From Sphingopyxis sp. RIFCSPHIGHO2_12_FULL_65_19 (GTDB taxonomy: Bacteria > Pseudomonadota > Alphaproteobacteria > Sphingomonadales > Sphingomonadaceae): DNA of 64,000 nt. Where the stretch lies: the NCBI RefSeq assembly GCF_001830555.1, contig NZ_MIAM01000064.1:41612-105611 (forward strand). The letters are read 5' to 3'. Positions 25,717 to 31,771 of this stretch are shown piece by piece. How positions within the stretch are numbered: the stretch's first letter is position 1; every line of letters starts with the position of its first letter. A program made the position numbers and the translations under genes. The notes below the pieces were generated by a model that made no database searches, was not told the DNA's origin, and worked only from the letters and a program-made list of their open reading frames with translations.

Positions 25717-25749
25717 GTCGTCTCCTAACTGCTAACGAGTGGAGACGAC
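25717..25749 (-). promoter_or_regulatory. Inverted-repeat operator overlapping the ribosome site of the AlpA-like gene
   Basis: Perfect 9-bp arms GTCGTCTCC (25717-25725) and GGAGACGAC (25741-25749) around a 15-bp centre, directly next to the TTG start at 25714. One arm contains the AGGAGACGA ribosome site. Likely operator or translational switch for the AlpA-like/RepA-like pair. Confidence 0.6.
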
Positions 25750-25796
25750 TAGATATTACCCAAGATTACAGTTCTCTAGGGACACATTTCGACGAC

Positions 25797-26003
25797 CTAA
25801 GCCGTTTTGAACTTGCGCGCCAAATACTTCAATCGCCGTTCACGCGTTGTTTGTTGGACGTCTATTTTAGCAAAATACATGTCGTAGAGTTCGATGGCGG
25901 CGGCACGGCCCGACATTCCGTTCGCGACCAACGCCCTTCCCTTGGCGATGACAACGTCGTTGTTAAAGCCCGGCACATTGGCGTTTTCGATTACGTCGAA
26001 CAC
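25797..26003 (-). CDS. Small protein translationally coupled to the integrase
   Basis: 68 aa, beginning at a GTG that shares one base with the integrase TAG stop (TAGTG at 26001-26005), so expressed by coupling. Sequence: acidic and hydrophobic N-terminus, then GMSGRAAAIELYDMYFAK and a basic C-terminus (TTRERRLKYLARKFKT), consistent with a small DNA-binding protein. No family recognised; a recombination cofactor is possible by position only. Confidence 0.55.
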   Translation of the reverse strand: MFDVIENANVPGFNNDVVIAKGRALVANGMSGRAAAIELYDMYFAKIDVQQTTRERRLKYLARKFKTA

Positions 26004-27322
26004 TATGCCGCACCTTCTTTGAGCGGAACAACATTGGACGTTTCCGAAGCTACGCCAAGGGCGGCGGCGATGCTCCCGGCGATGCTGTCCGACGCACGAC
26101 GAAGCGGGTCATCGGCAAGGTGCGCGTAACGCGCCGTCGTCGATGGCGAAGCGTGACCTAGAAGTTTGCCCACAATGGGAAGCCCCATGCCCGATGCCGC
26201 GCCCATGCTGGCGAAGCTATGGCGCAGGTCATGCAACCGAAGGCCCGGCAATCCAGCGTGGGCAATCACGCGCCGCCATGGCCGCTTTAGATCGCTACGC
26301 GGCTTGCCCTTCGTTTCGCCGACGATGACATATGGATTGTCCTTTAAGCGCGGAATGTCCGCCAACACCTTCAACGCGGGCGCGCCAAGGATAACGTCCT
26401 TCTTCCCGGTCTTCGAATCTGGCAGACGAAGAAAGCCGCGCTCCAAATCAACTTGCGTCCATTTCAACGTCAAAATTTCGCCTAAGCGACAGCCGGTCAA
26501 CAGCAACAGACGAAGCGCCGCGACGGCATGGGGCGAAATCACTTCGCGCAAAGTATCGGCGTTCTTCGGCCTGTGCTTTGCCTTCGCGCCTTCGTTGAAT
26601 TGCCACGGTAAGCCTACGGTTTCAGCTTCGCGCAACGCATCGCCAAGACGGCGAAGTTCATCACCATACAGGTAGCGTTCGTTTGCGTTATCCTTGCCGA
26701 TTTTGACGCCCCGACGCGGGTTCTCCGAAATGTATTCGCGGCCAATGGCATAGGTGAGAATGCCACCGAACAGGCGAACCGTGCGACGGGCCGCCCCCTC
26801 GCCGCCCTTCACGATGATACGCTTGCCGTCGATCACTTCATTCTTCGCGGTTTCGCCAGCGGCGACCGCGCTGAAGAAATCTTCAATGTGGCGACGCTTC
26901 AAATCCTTGACGCGGCGATGCCCCAACAGTGGCTTGATATGCCGCTCGATACACCCTTTATCCGTAACCTTCGTCGAAGCCTTCTTATGCCCACAACCCT
27001 TTTTCAGATATTCGTCACACAGTTCGGTGACGGTTGGGTTTTCTTCGACGACAGGCTTCGCGGCGACGTCTTCGCCCAATTGGACCTTCGCAAGCAATTC
27101 CGTTGCTTTCTTCCGCGCTTGGTCAACCGTCAACGTGGGGAACGTACCAACCGTCACTTTGCGCGACCGACCTTCGAAGTCGTATTGCACGATAAACGAT
27201 TTGCGGCCCGATGGGCGCACCCGGACGCCGAAGCCCGGCAAGCCGCCACACCATATCACATAGTCACTGGCGCGCGCCTCTAGGCGGTCCACGAGGCTGT
27301 TGTTCAGCTTGGGCTTAGACAT
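26003..27322 (-). CDS. Tyrosine recombinase (tRNA-targeting integrase)
   Basis: 439 aa integrase from ATG 27322. The N-terminal DUF4102-type arm-binding domain (GFGVRVRPSGRKSF, KVTVGTFPTLTVDQARKKA) is followed by the SAM-like core-binding domain (about 95-195) and a C-terminal catalytic domain with R279 (TGCRLGEI), H364 and R367 (HDLRHSF), H390 (LLGHAS) and the nucleophile Y399 (TARYAH). All catalytic residues present, so it is likely active. Its 5' end faces attR with two GGGTAGG repeats 15-32 bp upstream of the start codon. Integrases of this family use tRNA 3' ends, matching the tRNA-Pro duplication. Confidence 0.95.
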   Translation of the reverse strand: MSKPKLNNSLVDRLEARASDYVIWCGGLPGFGVRVRPSGRKSFIVQYDFEGRSRKVTVGTFPTLTVDQARKKATELLAKVQLGEDVAAKPVVEENPTVTELCDEYLKKGCGHKKASTKVTDKGCIERHIKPLLGHRRVKDLKRRHIEDFFSAVAAGETAKNEVIDGKRIIVKGGEGAARRTVRLFGGILTYAIGREYISENPRRGVKIGKDNANERYLYGDELRRLGDALREAETVGLPWQFNEGAKAKHRPKNADTLREVISPHAVAALRLLLLTGCRLGEILTLKWTQVDLERGFLRLPDSKTGKKDVILGAPALKVLADIPRLKDNPYVIVGETKGKPRSDLKRPWRRVIAHAGLPGLRLHDLRHSFASMGAASGMGLPIVGKLLGHASPSTTARYAHLADDPLRRASDSIAGSIAAALGVASETSNVVPLKEGAA

Positions 27323-27336
27323 AGCGCAAATCCTTC

Positions 27337-27354
27337 GGGTAGGTCTTGGGTAGG
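27337..27354 (-). promoter_or_regulatory. GGGTAGG repeat pair upstream of the integrase, putative arm sites
   Basis: GGGTAGG at 27337-27343 and 27348-27354, 11 bp apart, the inverted form of the CCTACCC pairs near attL and at 20995. Position between integrase start and attR suits arm-type binding that would also repress the integrase promoter. Inference. Confidence 0.5.
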
Positions 27355-27483
27355 TGGCATTCGGTAATTTGATGCCACCCCAAAACAACCCGGTAAAGCG
27401 AAATGCGCCTTTAAGTAGCTGATATTCGTGGTTAACGGAAGTTTGCGTAATTTCTAGAAATCGCCAGTAATCCTATGACCCGC

Positions 27484-27531
27484 CACTGGGGGTGTGGGGG
27501 TCGGAGGTTCGAATCCTCTCGTCCCGACCAA
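27484..27531. repeat. attR core (48-bp direct repeat, tRNA-Pro 3' remnant)
   Basis: Right copy of the 48-bp repeat, containing the tRNA-Pro 3' part without acceptor 5' strand or D arm, so not a tRNA gene. Flanked on the right by the original chromosomal sequence downstream of the tRNA. Confidence 0.93.
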
Positions 27532-27551
27532 AATTACCAGCAAAAACATAG

Positions 27552-27579
27552 CGGACGGATAGCGAATGCTGTCCGTTTT
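27552..27579 (+). terminator. Displaced terminator of tRNA-Pro
   Basis: Stem CGGACGG (27552-27558) / CTGTCCG (27569-27575), with one G-T pair, followed by TTTT. Located 21 bp after attR, where the terminator of the uninterrupted tRNA gene would be. After integration it no longer serves the restored tRNA gene. The rest of 27532-27752 shows no gene. Confidence 0.65.
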
Positions 27580-27752
27580 GCTGTGCGCCCTGTGGCGCGA
27601 CGTCCTGCCCGGCGTTGCCGCATCAACGTTGAACGGCGTGGTGCGCTGTGGCCCCCTTCGCACAGCTGTCACATCTCCGAAAGCCGGGTGCCATTGCTAT
27701 TCGTTCGCTGCGGCGCTGGTCAAACCGCCGCGCCGCGCATAACAGGCGCCGC

Positions 27753-28526
27753 ATGGAATTTGCCCCCGAAATCTTTGCCTTGCTGATCGGCGTCGCCTTT
27801 ATCGCGGGGGCGGTCGACGCGATGGCGGGCGGCGGCGGCCTGCTCACCATTCCCGCGCTGATGGCGGCGGGGGTGCCGCCCGTCTCGGCGCTCGCCACCA
27901 ACAAGCTGCAAAGCACGATCGGCACCGCGTCGGCGTTCCTGACCTTCTGGCGCGGCGGACATGTTGACCTGCGCCGCTTTGCCTGGCCTGCCGCCGGCGC
28001 CTTTGCCGGGTCGGTGCTGGGCGCGACCGCGGTGCAATATATGCGCTCCGACTTCCTCGCCGCGCTCGTCCCGTTGCTGTTGATCGCAATGGGTCTTTAT
28101 TTTCTCCTCGCCCCGCCGATGAGCAGCGTCGATCGCCACGCACGCACCGGCCCGCTCGGGCTCACTTTCATCGTCGCCGCGCTTGGTTTCTACGATGGCT
28201 TCTTCGGCCCTGGCACCGGCTCCTTCCTGACCCTGACGCTTGTGGCGCTGGGCGGGCTCGGACTGGTCCGCGCGATCGGCAATACCAAATTCGTCAACCT
28301 CGCGACCAATGTCGCCGGGCTCCTCGCGATGATCGTCGGCGGCCATGTCCTCTGGCTGCTCGGCCTGTCGATGGCGACGGCCAATGTCGCGGGCAACCAG
28401 ATCGGCGCCCGGCTCGCGATCCGCTTCGGCGGGCGCGGGGTGCGGCCGCTGCTTGTGGTCATGTCGTTCGCACTGACCGCAAAGCTGCTCGCCGACCCCG
28501 CCAACCCGGTCTGGACGCTCTTTTAG
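27753..28526 (+). CDS. TauE/SafE family sulfite/organosulfonate-type exporter
   Basis: 257-aa membrane permease with about eight hydrophobic helices, TauE/SafE (DUF81) family. The family repeat appears twice: AGAVDAMAGGGGLLTIPALMA with ALATNKLQST in the N-terminal half and GFYDGFFGPGTGSFLTL with NTKFVNLATNVAG in the C-terminal half. Members export sulfite, sulfoacetate or related anions; substrate cannot be read from sequence. ATG 27753 places the first helix at the N-terminus. The last 4 bp overlap the convergent EF-hand gene. Confidence 0.9.
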   Translation: MEFAPEIFALLIGVAFIAGAVDAMAGGGGLLTIPALMAAGVPPVSALATNKLQSTIGTASAFLTFWRGGHVDLRRFAWPAAGAFAGSVLGATAVQYMRSDFLAALVPLLLIAMGLYFLLAPPMSSVDRHARTGPLGLTFIVAALGFYDGFFGPGTGSFLTLTLVALGGLGLVRAIGNTKFVNLATNVAGLLAMIVGGHVLWLLGLSMATANVAGNQIGARLAIRFGGRGVRPLLVVMSFALTAKLLADPANPVWTLF

Positions 28527-28843
28527 GGTTGGTCGTCCGTCGGCGGCGCCGATGCGCGCGCCTTTTGCCGCGCTTCTATTTCGCCCTTGTCGATCACGCC
28601 ATCACCATTGGCGTCGATATGCTTGATGAAGGCATCGACCTTTTCGGGCGAAGCCATCGTCGGATCGCCTTGCCGCTGCGCGCGCATTTCGGCCATTCTG
28701 GTGACTTCGGCCTTGTCCAGCTTGCCGTCGCCATTGGCGTCGATCATCGCAAAAATGCGCCCGCCGTCGGGCTTCGGCTGCGCGATGGCAAGCGCCGGGA
28801 CAGCCAGGCCAAAAGCCGCAGCAATCATCGTCAATGTCTTCAT
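28523..28843 (-). CDS. Secreted EF-hand calcium-binding protein
   Basis: 106 aa: signal peptide (residues 1-21, LTMIAAAFGLAVPALAIA) and two EF-hand loops, DANGDGKLDKAE (about 34-45) and DANGDGVIDKGE (about 76-87), each with the canonical D-x-[DN]-G-D-G-x-[IL]-x-x-x-E ligand spacing. Ends in a low-complexity Ala/Pro tail. Presumably a small periplasmic Ca2+ binder or sensor; such proteins are common in sphingomonads with no assigned role. Convergent, overlapping tauE-like gene by 4 bp. Confidence 0.88.
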   Translation of the reverse strand: MKTLTMIAAAFGLAVPALAIAQPKPDGGRIFAMIDANGDGKLDKAEVTRMAEMRAQRQGDPTMASPEKVDAFIKHIDANGDGVIDKGEIEARQKARASAPPTDDQP

Positions 28844-28941
28844 ATCATGTCCTTTGGTCTGGTTCGGCAAAGTTGCCGGAACGCCCCGCGCCGGACATGA
28901 CAGCGCCCGTGTCGCAAAACTATGGCAGCCGCTTCGGCTCA

Positions 28942-29919
28942 TCACGGTTTCAGCACGACCTTGCCCACCACCTCGCGCCGTTCGAGCATCGCGAAACCTT
29001 CGCGCCAATCGGCCAGGTCGATGGCGGCATGGACGTGCGGCCGGATTTTCCCGTCGGCGGCCAGCGCGTCGATCGCCGCGACATTCTCCGCGCCGCGCGC
29101 CGGGAAGCGGCGGCCATATTCGCCCGCACGCACGCCGACGACCGAAAATCCCTTGATCAGCGGCATGTTCACCGACACCTCTGGAATGCGCCCAGAGGCG
29201 AAGCCGACCACCAGCAACCGCCCGCCAAAGGCGATGCAGCGCGTTGATTCGTCGAACACATCGCCGCCAACGGGGTCGAAAATCGCGTCGGCCCCCGCCC
29301 CGCCGGTCAGCGTCCTGACCGCCTCGCGAAACCCTGGCGCTCCGTCGATCACCGCGTCGGGCGCGTAAAGGCGCGCGATCGCCTCGCGCTTCTCGGCGCG
29401 GCTGGCCGCCGCAATCACCCGCGCGCCGATCGCCTTGGCAAGGTCGACCGCCGCCAATCCGACGCCGCCCGCCGCGCCATGGACCAGCACCCACTCGCCC
29501 GGCTCGACCCGCGCGCAGCGCAGCAGCGCGACATAGGCGGTCAGATAAGCGACCGGATAGGCCGCCGCTTCCTGCCACGACAGCCGCGCCGGCTTCGCGC
29601 GCAGGGCCGCGGCGGGGACGACGCAAAATTCGGCCATCGCACCGAACCGATTGCCCCCGACAACCGCATCGCCCGCGCGCCAACCGGCGACGCCCGTACC
29701 GACCGCATCGACTTCGCCTGCAAACTCCAGCCCCGGCACAAACGGCAGGTCGGGTTTTAATTGATAGCCCCCGCCGGTCATCAGCAGGTCGGGAAAATTG
29801 ATCGCCGCCGCCCGCACGCGTACGCGCACCTCGCCCGGCCCCGGGTCGGGCCGCGGCACATCGACCAACCCCGTGCCCGCATGGTTGGGCAGCAATTCGC
29901 GCACCTGCACAGCCCGCAT
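28942..29919 (-). CDS. NADPH:quinone oxidoreductase-like MDR protein
   Basis: 325-aa medium-chain dehydrogenase/reductase of the zinc-free quinone oxidoreductase type. N-terminal GroES-like domain with PDPGPGEVRVRVRAAAINFPDLLM and FVPGLEFAGEVDAVG, then a Rossmann domain with WVLVHGAAGGVGLAAVDLAKAIG. No zinc-binding cysteines. Probably reduces quinones or enones with NADPH; substrate unknown. Monocistronic. The intergenic sequence to the EF-hand gene (28844-28941) shows nothing notable. Confidence 0.87.
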   Translation of the reverse strand: MRAVQVRELLPNHAGTGLVDVPRPDPGPGEVRVRVRAAAINFPDLLMTGGGYQLKPDLPFVPGLEFAGEVDAVGTGVAGWRAGDAVVGGNRFGAMAEFCVVPAAALRAKPARLSWQEAAAYPVAYLTAYVALLRCARVEPGEWVLVHGAAGGVGLAAVDLAKAIGARVIAAASRAEKREAIARLYAPDAVIDGAPGFREAVRTLTGGAGADAIFDPVGGDVFDESTRCIAFGGRLLVVGFASGRIPEVSVNMPLIKGFSVVGVRAGEYGRRFPARGAENVAAIDALAADGKIRPHVHAAIDLADWREGFAMLERREVVGKVVLKP

Positions 29920-29990
29920 GGCGAAAACCCTTTCCTACAATATCCCGATATGGTTCGTTTTACCTGTTCATCGAACCATAGGAGCGAATC

Positions 29991-30560
29991 ATGCCAAGAC
30001 CCGACCCATCGGCGTGCGATGCCGACAATTTGATTGATGCCGTCATCGACCGCGAAGGCCGATATGTAAACCATCCCGCCGACCGCGGCGGCCCGACATG
30101 CTGGGGAATCACCGAAGCGGTCGCGCGGGCACAGGGATATGCGGGCGCGATGCGCGATTTGCCGCGCAGCGACGCCGCATCAATCTACCGCCGCCTCTAT
30201 TGGCTGCGCCCCGGTTTCGACAGGGTCGCGCTGCGCGCCCCCGAAATCGCCGCCGAATTGTTCGATACCGGGGTCAACATGGGCACCGCCACCGCTGCGG
30301 GTTTCCTGCAACGCGCGCTCAATGCCCTCAACCGCGCGGCGCGCGACTATCCCGACATCGTCGTCGACCGCGAGATCGGGCCGCGCAGCCTGTCGGCGCT
30401 CGACGGTTTTTTGCGCGTGCGCGGCGCCGGCGGCGAATCGGTGCTCCTCCGCGCGATGGAGGCGTTGCAGGGCGAACGTTACATCGCGCTCGCCGAACGC
30501 CGACCCAGCCAGGAGGCGTTTCTCTACGGCTGGCTCGCGGGCCGCATCGGCCAGCACTGA
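29991..30560 (+). CDS. GH108-family endolysin (N-acetylmuramidase)
   Basis: 189-aa peptidoglycan hydrolase of glycosyl hydrolase family 108. The N-terminal catalytic motif is VIDREGRYVNHPADRGGPTCW (split here as VIDREGRYVN and HPADRGGPTCWGIT), with E22 the predicted catalytic acid. Further family blocks: LYWLRPGFD and ELFDTGVNMGTATAAGFLQRALN, and a C-terminal peptidoglycan-binding-like helical part. No signal peptide, as expected for a holin-dependent lysin. It is followed 61 bp later by a holin gene, so the two form a lysis pair of prophage or gene-transfer-agent type. Confidence 0.85.
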   Translation: MPRPDPSACDADNLIDAVIDREGRYVNHPADRGGPTCWGITEAVARAQGYAGAMRDLPRSDAASIYRRLYWLRPGFDRVALRAPEIAAELFDTGVNMGTATAAGFLQRALNALNRAARDYPDIVVDREIGPRSLSALDGFLRVRGAGGESVLLRAMEALQGERYIALAERRPSQEAFLYGWLAGRIGQH

Positions 30561-30621
30561 CATTTTGTGGCGCGCCGCAGGGCTGACCTTCCCTGAACTT
30601 TGAATGCACAGGAGCAGAAAT

Positions 30622-31035
30622 ATGAGCATCATCGAAGGCCTGATCGGCCCGATCGCCAAGTTGATCGACAAGATCATCCCCGACCCCGAGGCGCGCGACC
30701 GCGCCAAGCTGGAACTGCTGAAAATGGAGGGCAGCCAGGAGATGGAGGCGATCCGCACCCGGATGACGGCGATCGTCGCCGAAGCGAACAGCGCCGACCC
30801 CTGGACCAGTCGCGCGCGGCCAAGCTTCCTCTATGTCATGTATGCGCTGCTGATGTGGGCCATCCCGATGGGCCTGATCGCTGCGGCGCGGCCCGACATG
30901 GCAAAGGGCATCGCCGAGGGAATGAACGCCTATCTCGCCGGCATACCCGAACCGCTCTACGCGCTCTTCGGTACGGGCTATCTGGGTTATACGGCGGCGC
31001 GGGCGTGGGGGAAAGCGAAGGGGTTGGAGAGTTAG
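30622..31035 (+). CDS. 3TM holin, gene transfer agent type
   Basis: 137 aa, ATG 30622 after an AGGAG ribosome site. The N-terminal amphipathic region (IEGLIGPIAKLIDKIIPD, then charged helix to about 55) precedes DPWTSRARPSFLYVMYALLMWAIPMGLI and further hydrophobic stretches near 100-130. This matches the GTA_holin_3TM family as I recall it. Holins of this type let the GH108 lysin reach the wall. The absence of structural genes nearby is usual for gene transfer agent lysis cassettes, which sit away from the capsid cluster. Confidence 0.8.
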   Translation: MSIIEGLIGPIAKLIDKIIPDPEARDRAKLELLKMEGSQEMEAIRTRMTAIVAEANSADPWTSRARPSFLYVMYALLMWAIPMGLIAAARPDMAKGIAEGMNAYLAGIPEPLYALFGTGYLGYTAARAWGKAKGLES

Positions 31036-31053
31036 GCGGAAGCGAAAAGATCG

Positions 31054-31266
31054 TCGTCCCCGCGAAAAGGGGGACGACTATCCACCGCCGCCGAGAGATA
31101 ATGATTTTTGACGCGGAGACGCGAAGGCGCGGAGAAGAATGATATTCGCGCAGAGATCACAGAGTAGCCAGAGGCAAAGAAAAAGGCGGCAAAGCCGCCA
31201 TTCTCCTTCTTCCTCCGCGTCTCCGCGTCTCCGCGTGAACAAAAATCTCTGCGTCTCTGCGCGAAT
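31054..31266. repeat. Complex intergenic repeat cluster
   Basis: Fills the gap between the holin and AHSA1 genes. Starts with a perfect hairpin, GTCGTCCCC (31054-31062) and GGGGACGAC (31071-31079). Then ACGCGGAGACGCG (31111-31123) and ATTCGCGCAGAG (31144-31155) occur in direct order and reappear reverse-complemented in the same order: CGCGTCTCCGCGTCTCCGCG (31216-31235 region) and CTCTGCGCGAAT (31255-31266). A short GGCGGCAAAGCCGCC palindrome sits in the centre (31185-31199). No coding potential. Confidence 0.75.
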
Positions 31267-31283
31267 CCCATTCGGAACCGACG

Positions 31284-31760
31284 TCAGACCTCCACGACTG
31301 CTGCCAGATTAGCGAGCGAAGAGTTCAACCCCGCGACATGATCCTTCGCCGAAATCCCCGGCGGCACATGATGCGCGTCGATCGTTACCAACGTCCCGCC
31401 GCTCTGCCGCGACAGATACCAGTGCATCGACATCGTCCCCGAAAAACGCGGATCGTCGGATTCGAACTCGACATCCCAGACGATCAGCCGCCCGTCGTCG
31501 AGCGTCGGGATATAAACTTCGACGACATCGCTGTCGTCGTCGCTTTTCGTTTCGGCATCGGGGTCATCGAACGTCAGCCGCATCAGAAAGCCGCCGCCTG
31601 CGCTCAAATCGATATGCTCGAACGTCCCCGTCGCCCCTTCGGGCGGCAGCCAGCGCGCCAGCTTTTCAGCGCTGGTAAACGCCGCAAAGACGTCGACCAG
31701 CGGCGCCGCGACCAGCCGTTCGGCATGATCGGTGCGCCGCGTCTTCTTGGTGGGTTTCAT
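31284..31760 (-). CDS. SRPBCC/AHSA1-family protein
   Basis: 158-aa SRPBCC-fold protein of the AHSA1 type, with the typical opening HAERLVAAPLVDVFAAFTSAEKLARWLPPEG, a middle strand block ending in FESDDPRFSGTMSMHWYL and a closing helix with AGLNSSLANLAAVVEV. Binds an unknown hydrophobic ligand. The acidic insert ETKSDDDSDVVEV (about 70-85) is unusual. It starts 11 bp after alaS ends, same strand, so likely co-transcribed with alaS. Confidence 0.85.
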   Translation of the reverse strand: MKPTKKTRRTDHAERLVAAPLVDVFAAFTSAEKLARWLPPEGATGTFEHIDLSAGGGFLMRLTFDDPDAETKSDDDSDVVEVYIPTLDDGRLIVWDVEFESDDPRFSGTMSMHWYLSRQSGGTLVTIDAHHVPPGISAKDHVAGLNSSLANLAAVVEV

Positions 31761-31771
31761 GTCGGTCGGTT

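Larger units (their letters stand above)
18980..27531. mobile_element. 8.5-kb integrative element in tRNA-Pro(GGG)
   Basis: Bounded by a 48-bp perfect direct repeat (18980-19027 and 27484-27531) covering the anticodon loop to the CCA end of tRNA-Pro. It encodes a tyrosine integrase reading inward from the right end, an AlpA-like HTH protein, a RepA-like ATPase with an iteron-like cluster, several phage-like or unknown genes, and a cargo block with DUF5343 and HEPN genes beside the tRNA. No capsid, tail, terminase or conjugation genes are visible. The best description is a phage-satellite-like or defence-carrying island. Composition is lower in GC than the chromosome, most so between 19.1 and 21.1 kb. 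Confidence 0.92.

Noticed and set aside
27484..27531. A second tRNA-Pro
   Set aside because: Only the part from the anticodon stem to CCA is present; no D arm or 5' acceptor strand. It is the attR copy.
18980..27531. Complete prophage
   Set aside because: No capsid, portal, terminase, tail or lysis genes inside the att boundaries; too short.
29991..31035. Part of the tRNA-Pro island
   Set aside because: The lysis pair lies 2.5 kb outside attR, separated by chromosomal genes of normal composition.
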